Positions 12,001-20,151 of a stretch of 64,000 nucleotides of DNA are shown piece by piece; position 1 is the stretch's first letter; every line of letters starts with the position of its first letter. Origin of the DNA: Phytopythium helicoides (taxonomy: Eukaryota > Oomycota > Peronosporomycetes > Pythiales > Pythiaceae); the NCBI GenBank assembly GCA_024867545.1, contig JANFNE010000030.1, positions 186,001 to 250,000 of the forward strand, read 5' to 3'. The notes beneath the pieces were generated by a model, which was given only the letters and a program-made list of their open reading frames with translations, did no database searches and was not told where the DNA came from. Made by a program: the position numbers and the translations under genes.

Positions 12001-13335
12001 CAGCAGGGTGAGGAAATGACCAAGAAGAAGTATGACTGGTTCAAGACTCTCAAGGAGACGTTCAAGACGGTTGTCAACTCGTACAACAAGCACGTTGAGC
12101 AGTATGGTCCCGCGGCCAACCACCCGTACGCCACTCGTGACGACCCTGATATTGGTTGTCCTCTGATCGGAAAGCAGTGTCCGATCAAGGCGGACAAGGC
12201 TCCGGCGTACGATGTTGACTACGGTTACCCTGCCGAAGATGCGTACATGGAATCGACCGTCCAGAAGGGTAACGTCGATGACGCTGGTGCGCGTGCGCTT
12301 GCAGAGGCTCAGGAGCTGATGCGCACGAAGCTTGCCAACTCCCGTGCCGACGCCCTCAAGAAGCATTACAAGAACGTGCGCCTCGTGGCTGAGGCCAACG
12401 GTGTCTGTGAATTGATTGATACAACCATGGACCAGGTTGAAAACAAGCAGCTTCATTGGTTCCAAATGCGCCTGAAGCACCGTTTGGCCCGCACCGAGAC
12501 GGCCGGCACCATCAAGGTCGAGCTGGCCGAGTTCGGCGAACTTGTGAACGATATTCGTCTTGCGACTCTCAAGTTCGCAGAGCGATCCGGCATGAAGCTG
12601 TCGGGAAAGCGGGACCCATCGACAGATGCTCCCGACACGCGATCGTCTATCGAGTGTAACCTGGTGCTGCTGTACTGTGATGCTGTGAATGACTGCTTCG
12701 ACGGCATGGACGAGCGCATGGATGAAGTCAAGGCGAGTGATAAGCGATTGCGGTCGGCGATTCCGGCTATGCGCGACCTCCTCAAGGATCTCCTGGAGAA
12801 GTCTCGCGAGACGCTGAGCAAGCTCAAGGACAAGGGACCGCCGGTTGCGCGCAAGGTCAAGAAGCGTGCCGATATCCTCAAGGAGGCCAAGGAGAAGAAC
12901 GCCGCGGAGTCCGGCGGCGGTGCTGCGGCTGCCAGTTCCGAGGAGGCTGCTCCTGAGCGCCCACCGCACCCAATGATGGGAGGACGCGGTGGCCGTGGAG
13001 GTCGCGGTCGTGGACGCAATGACCTGTTCGCTGCTATTTCAGCTCGTGGACGTGGCGGTGGCGGCGATGAGGATGGCGGTGGCGGCGGTGGCGGCAACGA
13101 TCTCATGGCAGCGATTCGTGGTCGCGGCCGTGGTGGTCCAGGTCGTGGTGACCTGTTCTCCGCCATCAAGGCTCGTGGCGGAGGCGGCGGCGATGGCGAC
13201 GACAGCGGAGGTGGTGGTCGTGGAGGTATGGACCTGATGTCTGCGATCCGTGCTCGTGGCAACGGCCCTGGACGTGGACCTGCGGCTGGTCGTGGCGATT
13301 TCTTGGCGGCAATCGCTGCACGCAAGAAGGATTGA
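9037..13335 (+). CDS. zinc-finger/PDZ/PH/C2 scaffold with WH2-like RGG tail
   Basis: Single uninterrupted coding exon, 1,432 aa, starting MAWTCSACEFA. In order I see: a RanBP2-type zinc finger (1-30, WTCSAC...CVAC); PDZ 1 (about 46-128); PDZ 2 (about 151-233, carboxylate loop GPMGLNL); a PH domain (about 294-399, KKGRMYKQGRVMRSWKSRYF); a C2 domain (about 457-574); an Ala/Glu coiled coil (about 595-705); a motif YRAMVMDGIPIEQVKAKM (about 711) like that in WASH-complex CCDC53 proteins; a long helical region I do not recognise (760-1290); and a Gly/Arg tail with five DLxxAIxxRG motifs at 1329, 1355, 1372, 1399 and 1421. Those motifs resemble the helical start of actin-binding WH2 motifs. A membrane-to-actin scaffold is inferred, not shown. 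Confidence 0.9.
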   Translation: MAWTCSACEFAANEDGQDACVACGSERQEEAPASNGTANGDASNVVVIELPAKEKLGVKLMPPKDGVINHGLAIDNINNPLLDGKVQAGDLIVAIGGQNVDGMGFSDAIDLIRKLPRPLAISFEIDHARREEAVREKFKRSKENDLDKELTTYAVVFDDGPMGLNLEEAVRYGIDGAVVRALKGQAKTSGMISIGDIVYKVNEVDVLCMPYSEVMTVLRNATSPKTLQFVPKDKLADVQRVNSRHSESFRIRESTSAVKQKLMRNPRLVKDIDNNESEDSRSIAQLIMDNQAATIKKGRMYKQGRVMRSWKSRYFVLSVSKMEYFKNPSSTTSRGEMSFLNHRCTVRSLPGSSDLVCRSPNVTAEFLLELRVDERRMVMACTSESDKKGWMDAIKLAIDASKTVNRTQNLGQSLREAKALRTQRTDSLSLEGSQTFLDRNAGGRLSQFNYEAFSTPVVHVAVISATNLAKSGSSVNALCEVTVGAETFKTSIVKNQRSPVWKQDNSASFEAPSEDMVVEIRVFNEHVFRASELIATLTIPLRSLPNMQKATKKYPLAVGSRSAGAVLTLSLEYVNKAKAYQEDQERGRFDSMGGIMNERDGMAKIKAEAQLAADEASQHAVRAEEEARMLLEQARKKAEAAMAAAREEQEQGKAAVEAAMAEAARAKEEAEKQAAEARRAQAEAQELIEANRRIQEQSSQAQFEGPSVFAPYRAMVMDGIPIEQVKAKMKEDGVDDTSITAFFDGINSYDEKIRALQAEVEKLKRSRSTRQREEPRPQDMLANLDISSDQVKLLRRLLKLEKQLQQAGIAVAADIPYEEAKAKVEEIARRMGEIGSADVTHPDPAIQKQLREEYYRLEQDMEKYNTALMLTDEYAAEEARKEREWEEENYDENMKALKAIRRMMPVDIKKMSEAELTATKTPTGVMFSREVARKFKRTNVLELLRMNPQDIAKNHPSLLENLRVTGLTVTERRALHMHLKDIAETWKSQQGEEMTKKKYDWFKTLKETFKTVVNSYNKHVEQYGPAANHPYATRDDPDIGCPLIGKQCPIKADKAPAYDVDYGYPAEDAYMESTVQKGNVDDAGARALAEAQELMRTKLANSRADALKKHYKNVRLVAEANGVCELIDTTMDQVENKQLHWFQMRLKHRLARTETAGTIKVELAEFGELVNDIRLATLKFAERSGMKLSGKRDPSTDAPDTRSSIECNLVLLYCDAVNDCFDGMDERMDEVKASDKRLRSAIPAMRDLLKDLLEKSRETLSKLKDKGPPVARKVKKRADILKEAKEKNAAESGGGAAAASSEEAAPERPPHPMMGGRGGRGGRGRGRNDLFAAISARGRGGGGDEDGGGGGGGNDLMAAIRGRGRGGPGRGDLFSAIKARGGGGGDGDDSGGGGRGGMDLMSAIRARGNGPGRGPAAGRGDFLAAIAARKKD

Positions 13336-13633
13336 GCTGGGCGAGATGAGTCAGCAAAATAGACAGGAGATCGTTCAAGTCCAGTGTGCGGTGCTGGAGA
13401 ATGCATAGGACAGCGGAGTGCGTAGGATGCACAGCGAGTGGACGGGTGCGGGCGTGGGGCATGGCGATGGTTTGATTCGGTGTGTTATATATCCTTTGTG
13501 CATAGCGGAAGCGAGCGCGGCATGCCAGCGCTCGAGCCGTCCGCCCGCTCGTCAGTCAAGGGGAGCAAGAGCTAAAAAGTACCGTCAATGCAATTGTTTA
13601 CAACACTTGGTGCGTGTTAATCTCGCGTTCCTG

Positions 13634-14599
13634 TTAGTCATCGCGGAACTTGGCAGGCGTCTTGCTCATGACAGAGGCGATCGCAGTCGCAAGGTCTTCG
13701 CTGTACAGTACGGCTGCGTTGTGGTAGCGCACTTGCTCGAGAGAGTCGCGAGTCGAGTGGTCACGCTGGTAATGAATGGTTTTCTTGATGCCACGCACGG
13801 TCAGAGGACTCTTGGCAGCGATGGCAGCGACCACATCGCCAACGTGCGAGAGGAGCTGCTCCTGGTCGGGGAGGGCCTTGAGCACAAGCCCCATAGCTGC
13901 AGCCTCAACTGCACCGAAGTTGCGACCCGTGAAGGCGAGCTCCTTGGCCTGCTGCTCGCCCACCAGTTTGGGCAGTCGTTGCAGAGTACCGACGTCCGCG
14001 ATAATAGCGAGGTCCACCTCCTTGACGGAGAAGACGGCCGACGCGTCACAGTAGCGAAGATCGCACGCCGTGATGAGGTCGACTCCTGCTCCGATACAGG
14101 CGCCGTGGACAGCCGCAACCACGGGCACACGACAGCGTTCAGGGGCCGATACGACGCGCTGGAAGCGATCGATGGCGCGCATGAGCATCTCGCGCTTGCG
14201 GCCGTCGCAGGACTCTTCGAGCGCGAGCTTCTGCATCGTCGAGAACACGCTGAGGTCCATACCGCTCGAGAAGGCGCGGCCGTCACCCGAGAGCACCACG
14301 GCCTTGACGCTCGGGTCGCGCTCCACCAGCTCGAACGTCTCGTCCAGCTCGGTCCACATCTGCATGTTCATGGCATTCACCGTCTTGGGCCGGTGCAGCT
14401 TGACGTGCAGCACGCCCGGCGCCAAGTCGTCCATCGACAGCGCGAGCGTCTCGAGCCCCGCGTCCGCCACCGCCGCCGCGTCCAGCTTGCGTGCCGGACC
14501 CGTCATCCACTCGGTCAGCACGTCGGCGTTGCTCTTGGAAGCCAGCGAGCGCGCCAGCGGCGTGCGCGTCGCGAGGCGGCGGCTCCACGTGCTCAGCAT
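13634..14599 (-). CDS. ECH1: delta(3,5)-delta(2,4)-dienoyl-CoA isomerase, crotonase family
   Basis: Moves double bonds in dienoyl-CoA during beta-oxidation of unsaturated fatty acids. The 321-residue form starting at 14599 (MLSTWSRRLATRTPLARS) begins with a basic, Ser-rich, acid-free leader typical of mitochondrial targeting; the frame is open to an ATG at 14701, which would add 34 residues that fit less well. The crotonase core is clear: GDGRAFSSGMDLSVF (oxyanion loop) and VHGACIGAGVDLITACDLRY. The pair that marks this isomerase is present in FSVKEVDLAIIADVGTLQRL (Glu of KEVD, Asp of ADVG). The C-terminus, KFRDD, is not a peroxisomal SKL signal. It converges with the scaffold gene, whose stop is 298 bp away. 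Confidence 0.88.
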   Translation of the reverse strand: MLSTWSRRLATRTPLARSLASKSNADVLTEWMTGPARKLDAAAVADAGLETLALSMDDLAPGVLHVKLHRPKTVNAMNMQMWTELDETFELVERDPSVKAVVLSGDGRAFSSGMDLSVFSTMQKLALEESCDGRKREMLMRAIDRFQRVVSAPERCRVPVVAAVHGACIGAGVDLITACDLRYCDASAVFSVKEVDLAIIADVGTLQRLPKLVGEQQAKELAFTGRNFGAVEAAAMGLVLKALPDQEQLLSHVGDVVAAIAAKSPLTVRGIKKTIHYQRDHSTRDSLEQVRYHNAAVLYSEDLATAIASVMSKTPAKFRDD

Positions 14600-14821
14600 G
14601 GCGGTCGGCAAGTCAGGAAGTGGCTTGAAGCTGTTATCATCGATCGCGCTTGTGTTGATGGAGCAGATCCGGACTCGACGGGATTCGGACGTGTTGAACA
14701 TGGATCTTCAAGACGCAACCTATAGCTCTCTAGAGAGTACTGCGGCTGGAACTTGTACCTAGACTAAACCTGCAAAACGTCTAGGTGGGCTCTTGTAGTT
14801 GGGGGTGTTGAAGCGGATGTG

Positions 14822-15869
14822 CTACAGGGACTTGAGCATGGCGGACGCGTGCTCGTAGCAGTAAAACGTGACGGCATTGACGGGGAAGGCGCGGACGACG
14901 GCAGTCTCGAGGCCGTGGACGAAGATGCGCCAGCCGCCTTGCTGGTACAGTCGCCGCACTTGGAACGCGATGGTGCGCTCGATTGCAGGCGCCGAGTCCG
15001 GCACGGTTTGGATGGCCGACTTGACAACTAACGAGACGCAATGTTAGCCACGCTGTCAACGATATACTCATTCTGTCTTCACACGCACCATCAGAGGGAT
15101 ATGCGAGCGTCCAGGAGCCGACGCCTGCGATGCCGCCGGCTGTGAGCATGGCCGAGTGCTCGTTGGCGCCTCGCGCTAGCAGCTCGCGCTTGGCGGCCTC
15201 GTACGAGTAGAAATAGACGCCGTACGTTGGGACCTCACGCCAGAGCGTGATACTGTAGCCAAAGAACAGTCCGCGCAGCCCGTGGCGAGCGTAGATTCGT
15301 TTCGCGCAGTCCATCGGCCCCTTGTAGCGACTGTGCTCGTGCCCGTCCTGGATTTGCAGCCGGCACTTGATGAGCTCCGCGGGCGTGAGTGCCACCGTCT
15401 GGCAGAAACCGCCGATGACACCTGCACCAAACACTGACCGAAGCGACGGCACTTCAGGGTTGCTGTCCAGCAGACGCAGCGAGCGCTCGTACACGCCGAA
15501 CATGATGGCGTTCGTCCACGCGCTGCCAAACAGCGGCGACGCCATGCCCTTGAAGAACCCGCGCGGCCCCTCATGGCGGAACTGCGTCACCAGCAGCAGA
15601 CGTAAGCACACCGCACTACAGTAAATAGCAGCGCTACCCTCCGCACTTGCCGTTTGCCGCACGCAGTCGATCGGACCCTTGTAGAACGCGCCGTGCGTCT
15701 GCAGCCGCACCTTGACCTGCCCCGCGCGTCAGCTGCCGCCCCCGACCAGACTCAGCACCAGCGCACGGCGGCGCACCGTGTCGAAGGGCTGGCCCACCAC
15801 GATGCCGCTGCAGCCGCCCACGACGCCCGACGCGAAGTCGATCGCCATCGAGTACTCGTCTTCCGCCAT
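14822..15869 (-). CDS. mitochondrial carrier, carnitine/basic amino acid type
   Basis: Inner-membrane carrier of the SLC25 family, 285 aa from four exons: 15777-15869, 15651-15716, 15089-15581, 14822-15027. The three signature motifs are visible: QPFDT then VKVRLQTHGAF across intron 1, TPAELIKCRLQIQDGH in repeat 2, and YPSD then VVKSAIQT across intron 3. The end FVHGLETAVVRAFPVNAVTF matches the carnitine/acylcarnitine-ornithine subgroup (SLC25A15/20/29), so a basic amino acid or acylcarnitine substrate is likely. Intron 2 (15582-15650) keeps frame only with a GC donor (ACG|GCAAGT); if it is not removed, the protein gains 23 residues that break the match, so I take it as a GC-AG intron. It diverges from eS10. 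Confidence 0.85.
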
Positions 15870-16116
15870 GGAGCTGCTGCGTTGCTTCAAGTGCGGTGTT
15901 GACTCGGACTGTGCACTTATCGATTTCGTAACGAAGCGTCACAAACGATTCAATGAATTGAAGAGTGCGAGTCATTGAATTGAGAGGGGAGGCCGCCGCG
16001 GAACCAATCGCCCACCTTCCAGCCAAGTGGCTGGCCGCCATGTATTCCCGATTTGAACCTCGGAATTTCACGGAGATCCGCATTAGCCGGCAAGCTTTCT
16101 TAGAACCGCCCTCACC
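15870..16116. promoter_or_regulatory. bidirectional promoter, carrier / eS10
   Basis: 247 bp lie between two divergent start codons. One of the genes is a ribosomal protein gene expected to be strongly expressed. No named element was recognised. Confidence 0.4.
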
Positions 16117-16710
16117 ATGCTCGTCCCCAAGAAGAACCGCATCGCCGTGTACTCGTACCTCTTCAAGGGTGCGTGGCTGTCTCTGCTGGTGTGCTGCTTG
16201 GTGTGGTCGGATCCGCTAACGAGCGCTGCGTGACTGTGAACTCGACTACAGAGGGCGTGATGGTCGCCAAGAAGGACTTCTCGCTGCCCAAGCACGAGGC
16301 CGTCGAGGTGCCCAACCTCCAGGTCATCAAGCTCATGCAGTCGCTCAAGTCGCGCGGCTACGTGAAGGAGACGTTCAACTGGCAGTGGTACTACTGGTAC
16401 CTCACGAACGAGGGCATCGAGTACCTCCGTGCGTACCTGCACCTGCCGGCTGAGATCGTTCCGGCCACGCTCAAGAAGCAGGCGGCGCGCCCCACGCGCC
16501 CGGCTGCTCCGGCCGGCGGCTTCGGCCGTGGTCGCTTCGACAAGGACAAGAGCGTCGGCCCCTCGGGCGAGTTCCAGCCGGAGTTCGTACGTCACACGCT
16601 GCTGCAGTTGCCGACTGATGGAGGCGGTACGGGTGCTGACCGAAGTGTTTTTGATTGTTGTGCAGCGTCGTGGCGGCCAGGACGGCTACCGTCGTGAGGC
16701 GCAGAACTAA
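16117..16710 (+). CDS. RPS10: 40S ribosomal protein S10 (eS10)
   Basis: Small-subunit ribosomal protein, 143 aa from three exons: 16117-16168, 16252-16586, 16666-16710 (introns 83 and 79 nt, donors GTGCGT and GTACGT). It starts [17 protein letters not shown] and continues [15 protein letters not shown] after intron 1; [20 protein letters not shown] and [16 protein letters not shown] are diagnostic of the winged-helix eS10 fold. The tail is Arg/Gly-rich ([12 protein letters not shown]) and ends [14 protein letters not shown]. The length is typical. The last intron separates only the final 15 codons. Confidence 0.95.
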
Positions 16711-16927
16711 GTTCAAGAGAGGAAGGACTGCGATCCCTGCGAGTCGATGCTGTTTTGTTAGCTTTTTGCAATAGAACACACGCTCGCCTCTTGTCGGCTT
16801 CAACGTGCGCATGGTGTTGTCGTTTCGTGTCTTGGTTTGTATTTGACCTTGGTCATCTCATCCCTTCCCAACCCAGTTGGAAAACGTCCTGGTTGTGGAA
16901 TATGCTCTTTGTTTCAAGTTGCTATCT

Positions 16928-18495
16928 CTACATGTCAGGGGCCAAGCTGACCGTGAAGCCCGACACTTGGTGTGTGAACGAGTTTCGCCGCGCAGGGTTC
17001 CCGAGTGCGTGTTGCCCCAATGGACTCTCTTCGCCAGTGCGATTTTCTCCTGACATGTACTTTTCCAGCATCAATCGGATCATTTGACTCTTTTCATCAC
17101 CAGGAAGGTTTTTCTTGACACGGAGCGCCATGATGACGCGCTTGCCGGCATACTTGAGACTCTTTCTTCGCAGCATTTCATGATGTCCACTAGCTTCCAT
17201 GTTATGGTGGGAACCTGACCCTACATCTCCTGGTAAAGACGCAACAGAGGACGCAAATGAAGACGATGTGAATGAATCGCATGCCGCAACTCGGCCATTC
17301 CCCGCGTGCATCATAGCCAAGTCGATCGGATTGACGGGCTGTAGAGGACCCATGCTGGCTGTTCGCGACTGCATTGCCTCAGCATTAGTCGCCCACATAC
17401 CACTGATAGAAACCCGACTGCTGCCACTATCAGAGTGCTCAGACAAACTGCTTCGATGCGACAAAAAGCGACGAACGAGCGTGACTTCCCCGCCCCCACT
17501 CGCACTTCGTCTATCGGATTTTTTGCTGGAGAAGATGCCACCTCCTGTGCTGCGGCGACGAAGAGCTACAAACAGCCCACCACTTCCAGACTCGGTTGCC
17601 TCTGTTGGTGGTTGGTGCCATGCTGTATACTCGGCATCCGTTCTCGCTGTTGGCATTTTATCCTGCTCGAGAAGGAGCGTTAGAAGATGTCACCGGCGGG
17701 TCTGTTTGATGAATATGCATGCCTTGGGCATACCGTGACGGATGAAACTGCTACATCTAGTTCCTCGAGCGGAGTTCGGTTTTGCTAAAACACTCAAATC
17801 CCTTGGTCAGTCGTCATCAACATGAAAATTGGCCACGAAAAAAAGAGTTTTACGTCGTTGCGAAGATTGGGATCTGCGCCATACTTGAGCAACACAACGA
17901 CAGTCTTGACACACTTGCCGCGCACTGAGAGATACGGGTGAGCAAGTAGAAATCACCGTCTGAGGTAGCTCTAAAACCAAGTACGGACCCGCTTTGTGCA
18001 GCGGCGTGTCCTTGTTTTCGCTCCTTGCATGAATGTCCATCTTGGCGGTGTCAAGCAAGAAGCGCACAATGTCATCCTGATCTTTCCGGCACGCATGGTG
18101 GAGCGCGCTGCGGCCATTGCCATCCACGGCGGAGGGCGAAGCGCCAGCTTTCATGAGTTCCTGCACACAAGCCAACTTCCCAGCGTAGGACGCTGACAGC
18201 AAAAGCGAAGATGGTGAGCAATACGAGCAACCAACCAAACCACCGCGTGCCTCGTTACCCCAGTGCAGTGCTGTCATCCCAAATCGCTGCCGGACAAATG
18301 CTTCTGTCATTCAATTATCTTCACCGATATGGGTGTCATCACCAAGCGTACATCTTTCGCGTTCACATCGATTCTGCGCTTCTTCAGCATCAGCAGCAGG
18401 TTTTTCAGGTCGCCCTGCGACGCGAACCGCACAAACTCGGCGGCGCGCACAAGCTGCCGCTCTTGGCGGGACAGCTTGGATGCACAGATCCCCAT
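16928..18495 (-). CDS. ankyrin-repeat protein with N-myristoylation signal
   Basis: Six exons: 18352-18495, 18259-18286, 17989-18192, 17854-17924, 17734-17784 and 16928-17662, giving 410 aa with every junction in frame (introns 64-70 nt). The N-terminus MGICASKLSRQ fits a myristoylated Gly2, with Cys4 as a likely palmitoylation site, so membrane attachment is expected. Ankyrin repeats occupy about residues 25-145: RFGMTALHWASYAGKLACVQ, DGNGRSALHHACRKDQDDIV, NKDTPLHKAV and VVLLKYGADPNLRND. The remaining 265 residues (exon 6) are Ser-rich and low-complexity, with a basic stretch, GKRVIMALRVKKN. The 28-nt second exon would be easy to miss. Binding partner unknown. Confidence 0.8.
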
Positions 18496-19023
18496 GGCGA
18501 TTGTCGGACTGAAGACAGCCTCGCGCTGCGATAATAGACTGCAACTGTACGCCAGCTAATGTTGGTGCACATTTGGTGTCATTTCCGTTTCGTTGGATGT
18601 TCATGAGTCCTAAATTTAACCCGACATGTGGTTTGTGGAGAGCATATCACGGATAGCCACTTCCCAGACGCTACTGCTACAGCTAGTTGACACGTACTAC
18701 ACATTTACTATGCTCATGTTGGGTGTTGTTGTTGAGGGATGTCTGCTCTATGGTTATTCTCCAGCATTATCGTCGAAAAGACTTGCACAGAAGAGTGGGA
18801 ATATAGAGCCATCAATCGCTTGGAGCAAATTTCCAGCGGGTTGCCCCGCGGTCCTTTGCTCAACAGGCGAGACTTCGCTATTCAACTGTCTGCATCGCTT
18901 TTCCCTTACAAGTTCGGCGCGCACTCGAGAGCACGCGCCGGTCGGGGCGAGATCGCACGGCTCCGGGATCCCCACTGTGAAAGAAGGATGCCTCGAAAGC
19001 CCAGTTGGGTGGGTCGGTGCAAA

Positions 19024-19043
19024 CACACACACACACACACACT
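19024..19043. repeat. CA microsatellite
   Basis: An uninterrupted (CA)n run of about 20 bp in intergenic DNA; likely polymorphic in length. Confidence 0.85.
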
Positions 19044-19206
19044 ACATGCATTCACACGCATCCTGTACATGCAGACATGAAGCTGACGATGAACACTTGG
19101 TGGCTGCAGCGGACGGAGGCGAACGGCGCAGATCGAGGACTGAGCAGTTGCGACTGCCTTGGCGTCGGTTCGAGCGCTTGGTTGTGGCAGCCAGTCGTTC
19201 GTCGGC

Positions 19207-19254
19207 GGGTTGGCGGGTCGATAACGGGTTGGCGGGTTTAATGGGTTGGCAGGT
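19207..19254. repeat. three GGGTTGGCGGGT-type repeats
   Basis: Copies lie at 19207-19218, 19226-19237 and 19243-19254 (the last with one change). A complementary ACCCGCC-rich stretch follows at 19273-19290, so the block may fold back on itself. Function unknown; the unit is not the TTTAGGG telomere unit. Confidence 0.6.
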
Positions 19255-19702
19255 CTAGCGTGGCATCGCAAAACCCGCCTACCTACCCGCCACGCCAGAA
19301 ACTGTCGCACTTAATACGGCTTCCAGAGTGCATACCCTGTGGGCCATGTGGCGCATTGGATATGAGAGGCTATGCGTCCTCATTGGCGAAAAATCCAGCC
19401 GGCACCAGCGGGTCACCCAGCTGGATGAGTGGCACGTTCAGCTCATCTCCCATTGCAGCAGCAGCATTGTGCACCCAAGGCCGTCCTTTCCGCCTTCCAT
19501 GGCATCCTTGCAGGTGTATTTTTGAGCCTCCCGCATGGGCTCGAGCCCACAGCTCCAAGAATGGGGAACGAACCGCATCTCAACGACCGCGACAGCGCAA
19601 TGGCAGCTTGGCTGCTTGCCGTTAGGTCTTCTCGCTCGGTTTCAACGGCGCAGGGCCGCCTCGAATCCCCGCGCAACGTAACGGTCGCGCTAATTGCGCG
19701 TC

Positions 19703-19743
19703 GGGTTTGCACTGCAGGCGCAAACCCGCGGGTCGGACCCGCG
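19703..19743. repeat. paired inverted repeats (hairpins)
   Basis: GGGTTTGC at 19703-19710 is complementary to GCAAACCC at 19720-19727 with a 9-base loop. It is directly followed by a 17-bp near-perfect palindrome (CGCGGGTC-G-GACCCGCG) at 19727-19743. The two share a base, so the hairpins would be alternative or stacked. It lies about 410 bp upstream of the next start codon. Confidence 0.6.
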
Positions 19744-20151
19744 CGCGAGATCCTCTCTCGCGGAAAAATGGGCTCTTTTTCAGCCAATCTGCGCGCGCGA
19801 GTGTCGCTGAAAGAAGGGGGGCCGAGCCGCAAAAAAAGGGGGTCGCATACAAACGCCAAGTGTGGCGCGCTCTTTTTTCGCCCTTGGCGCCTCGGCCGCC
19901 GGCGTAAATGGCCGTCAAAAAGCGATTTTCGGGCGAGCGCAGCGCCAGCAGCGCGACGCGCAGACTTGCAAGGCGGCCGACCGAGCGAGTGCGACGTCAA
20001 GCAGCGGGGCGTGGCAGGAGACGATCCGGCCCGCGGCCCTCGACACAGACAGGGCGCCTCGGTGCATGGCGGTCGGCGGCGTCAGCTGCCCCCCTGGAGC
20101 CTCGTCGGCTCGCGCCTTCCCCCGCTTCCTGCGTCGCAGCCATCGCAGAAA

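Larger units (their letters stand above)
18496..20151. other. 1.65-kb intergenic with simple and inverted repeats
   Basis: No gene supported. It holds a CA dinucleotide run, three GGGTTGG-type repeats and a pair of GC-rich inverted repeats (listed separately). Reading frames on both strands here have poor codon use and no domain. It is a divergent promoter region between the ankyrin gene (-) and the coiled-coil gene (+). Confidence 0.5.

Noticed and set aside
12453..13406. 317-codon minus-strand Pro/Arg frame
   Set aside because: Mirror of the Gly/Arg tail of the scaffold gene.
19207..19254. interstitial telomere repeat
   Set aside because: The GGGTTGGCGGGT unit does not match TTTAGGG and is only three copies.
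19536..19556. tRNA T-arm-like GGGCTCGAGCCC
   Set aside because: No acceptor, D or anticodon stems could be placed around it on either strand.
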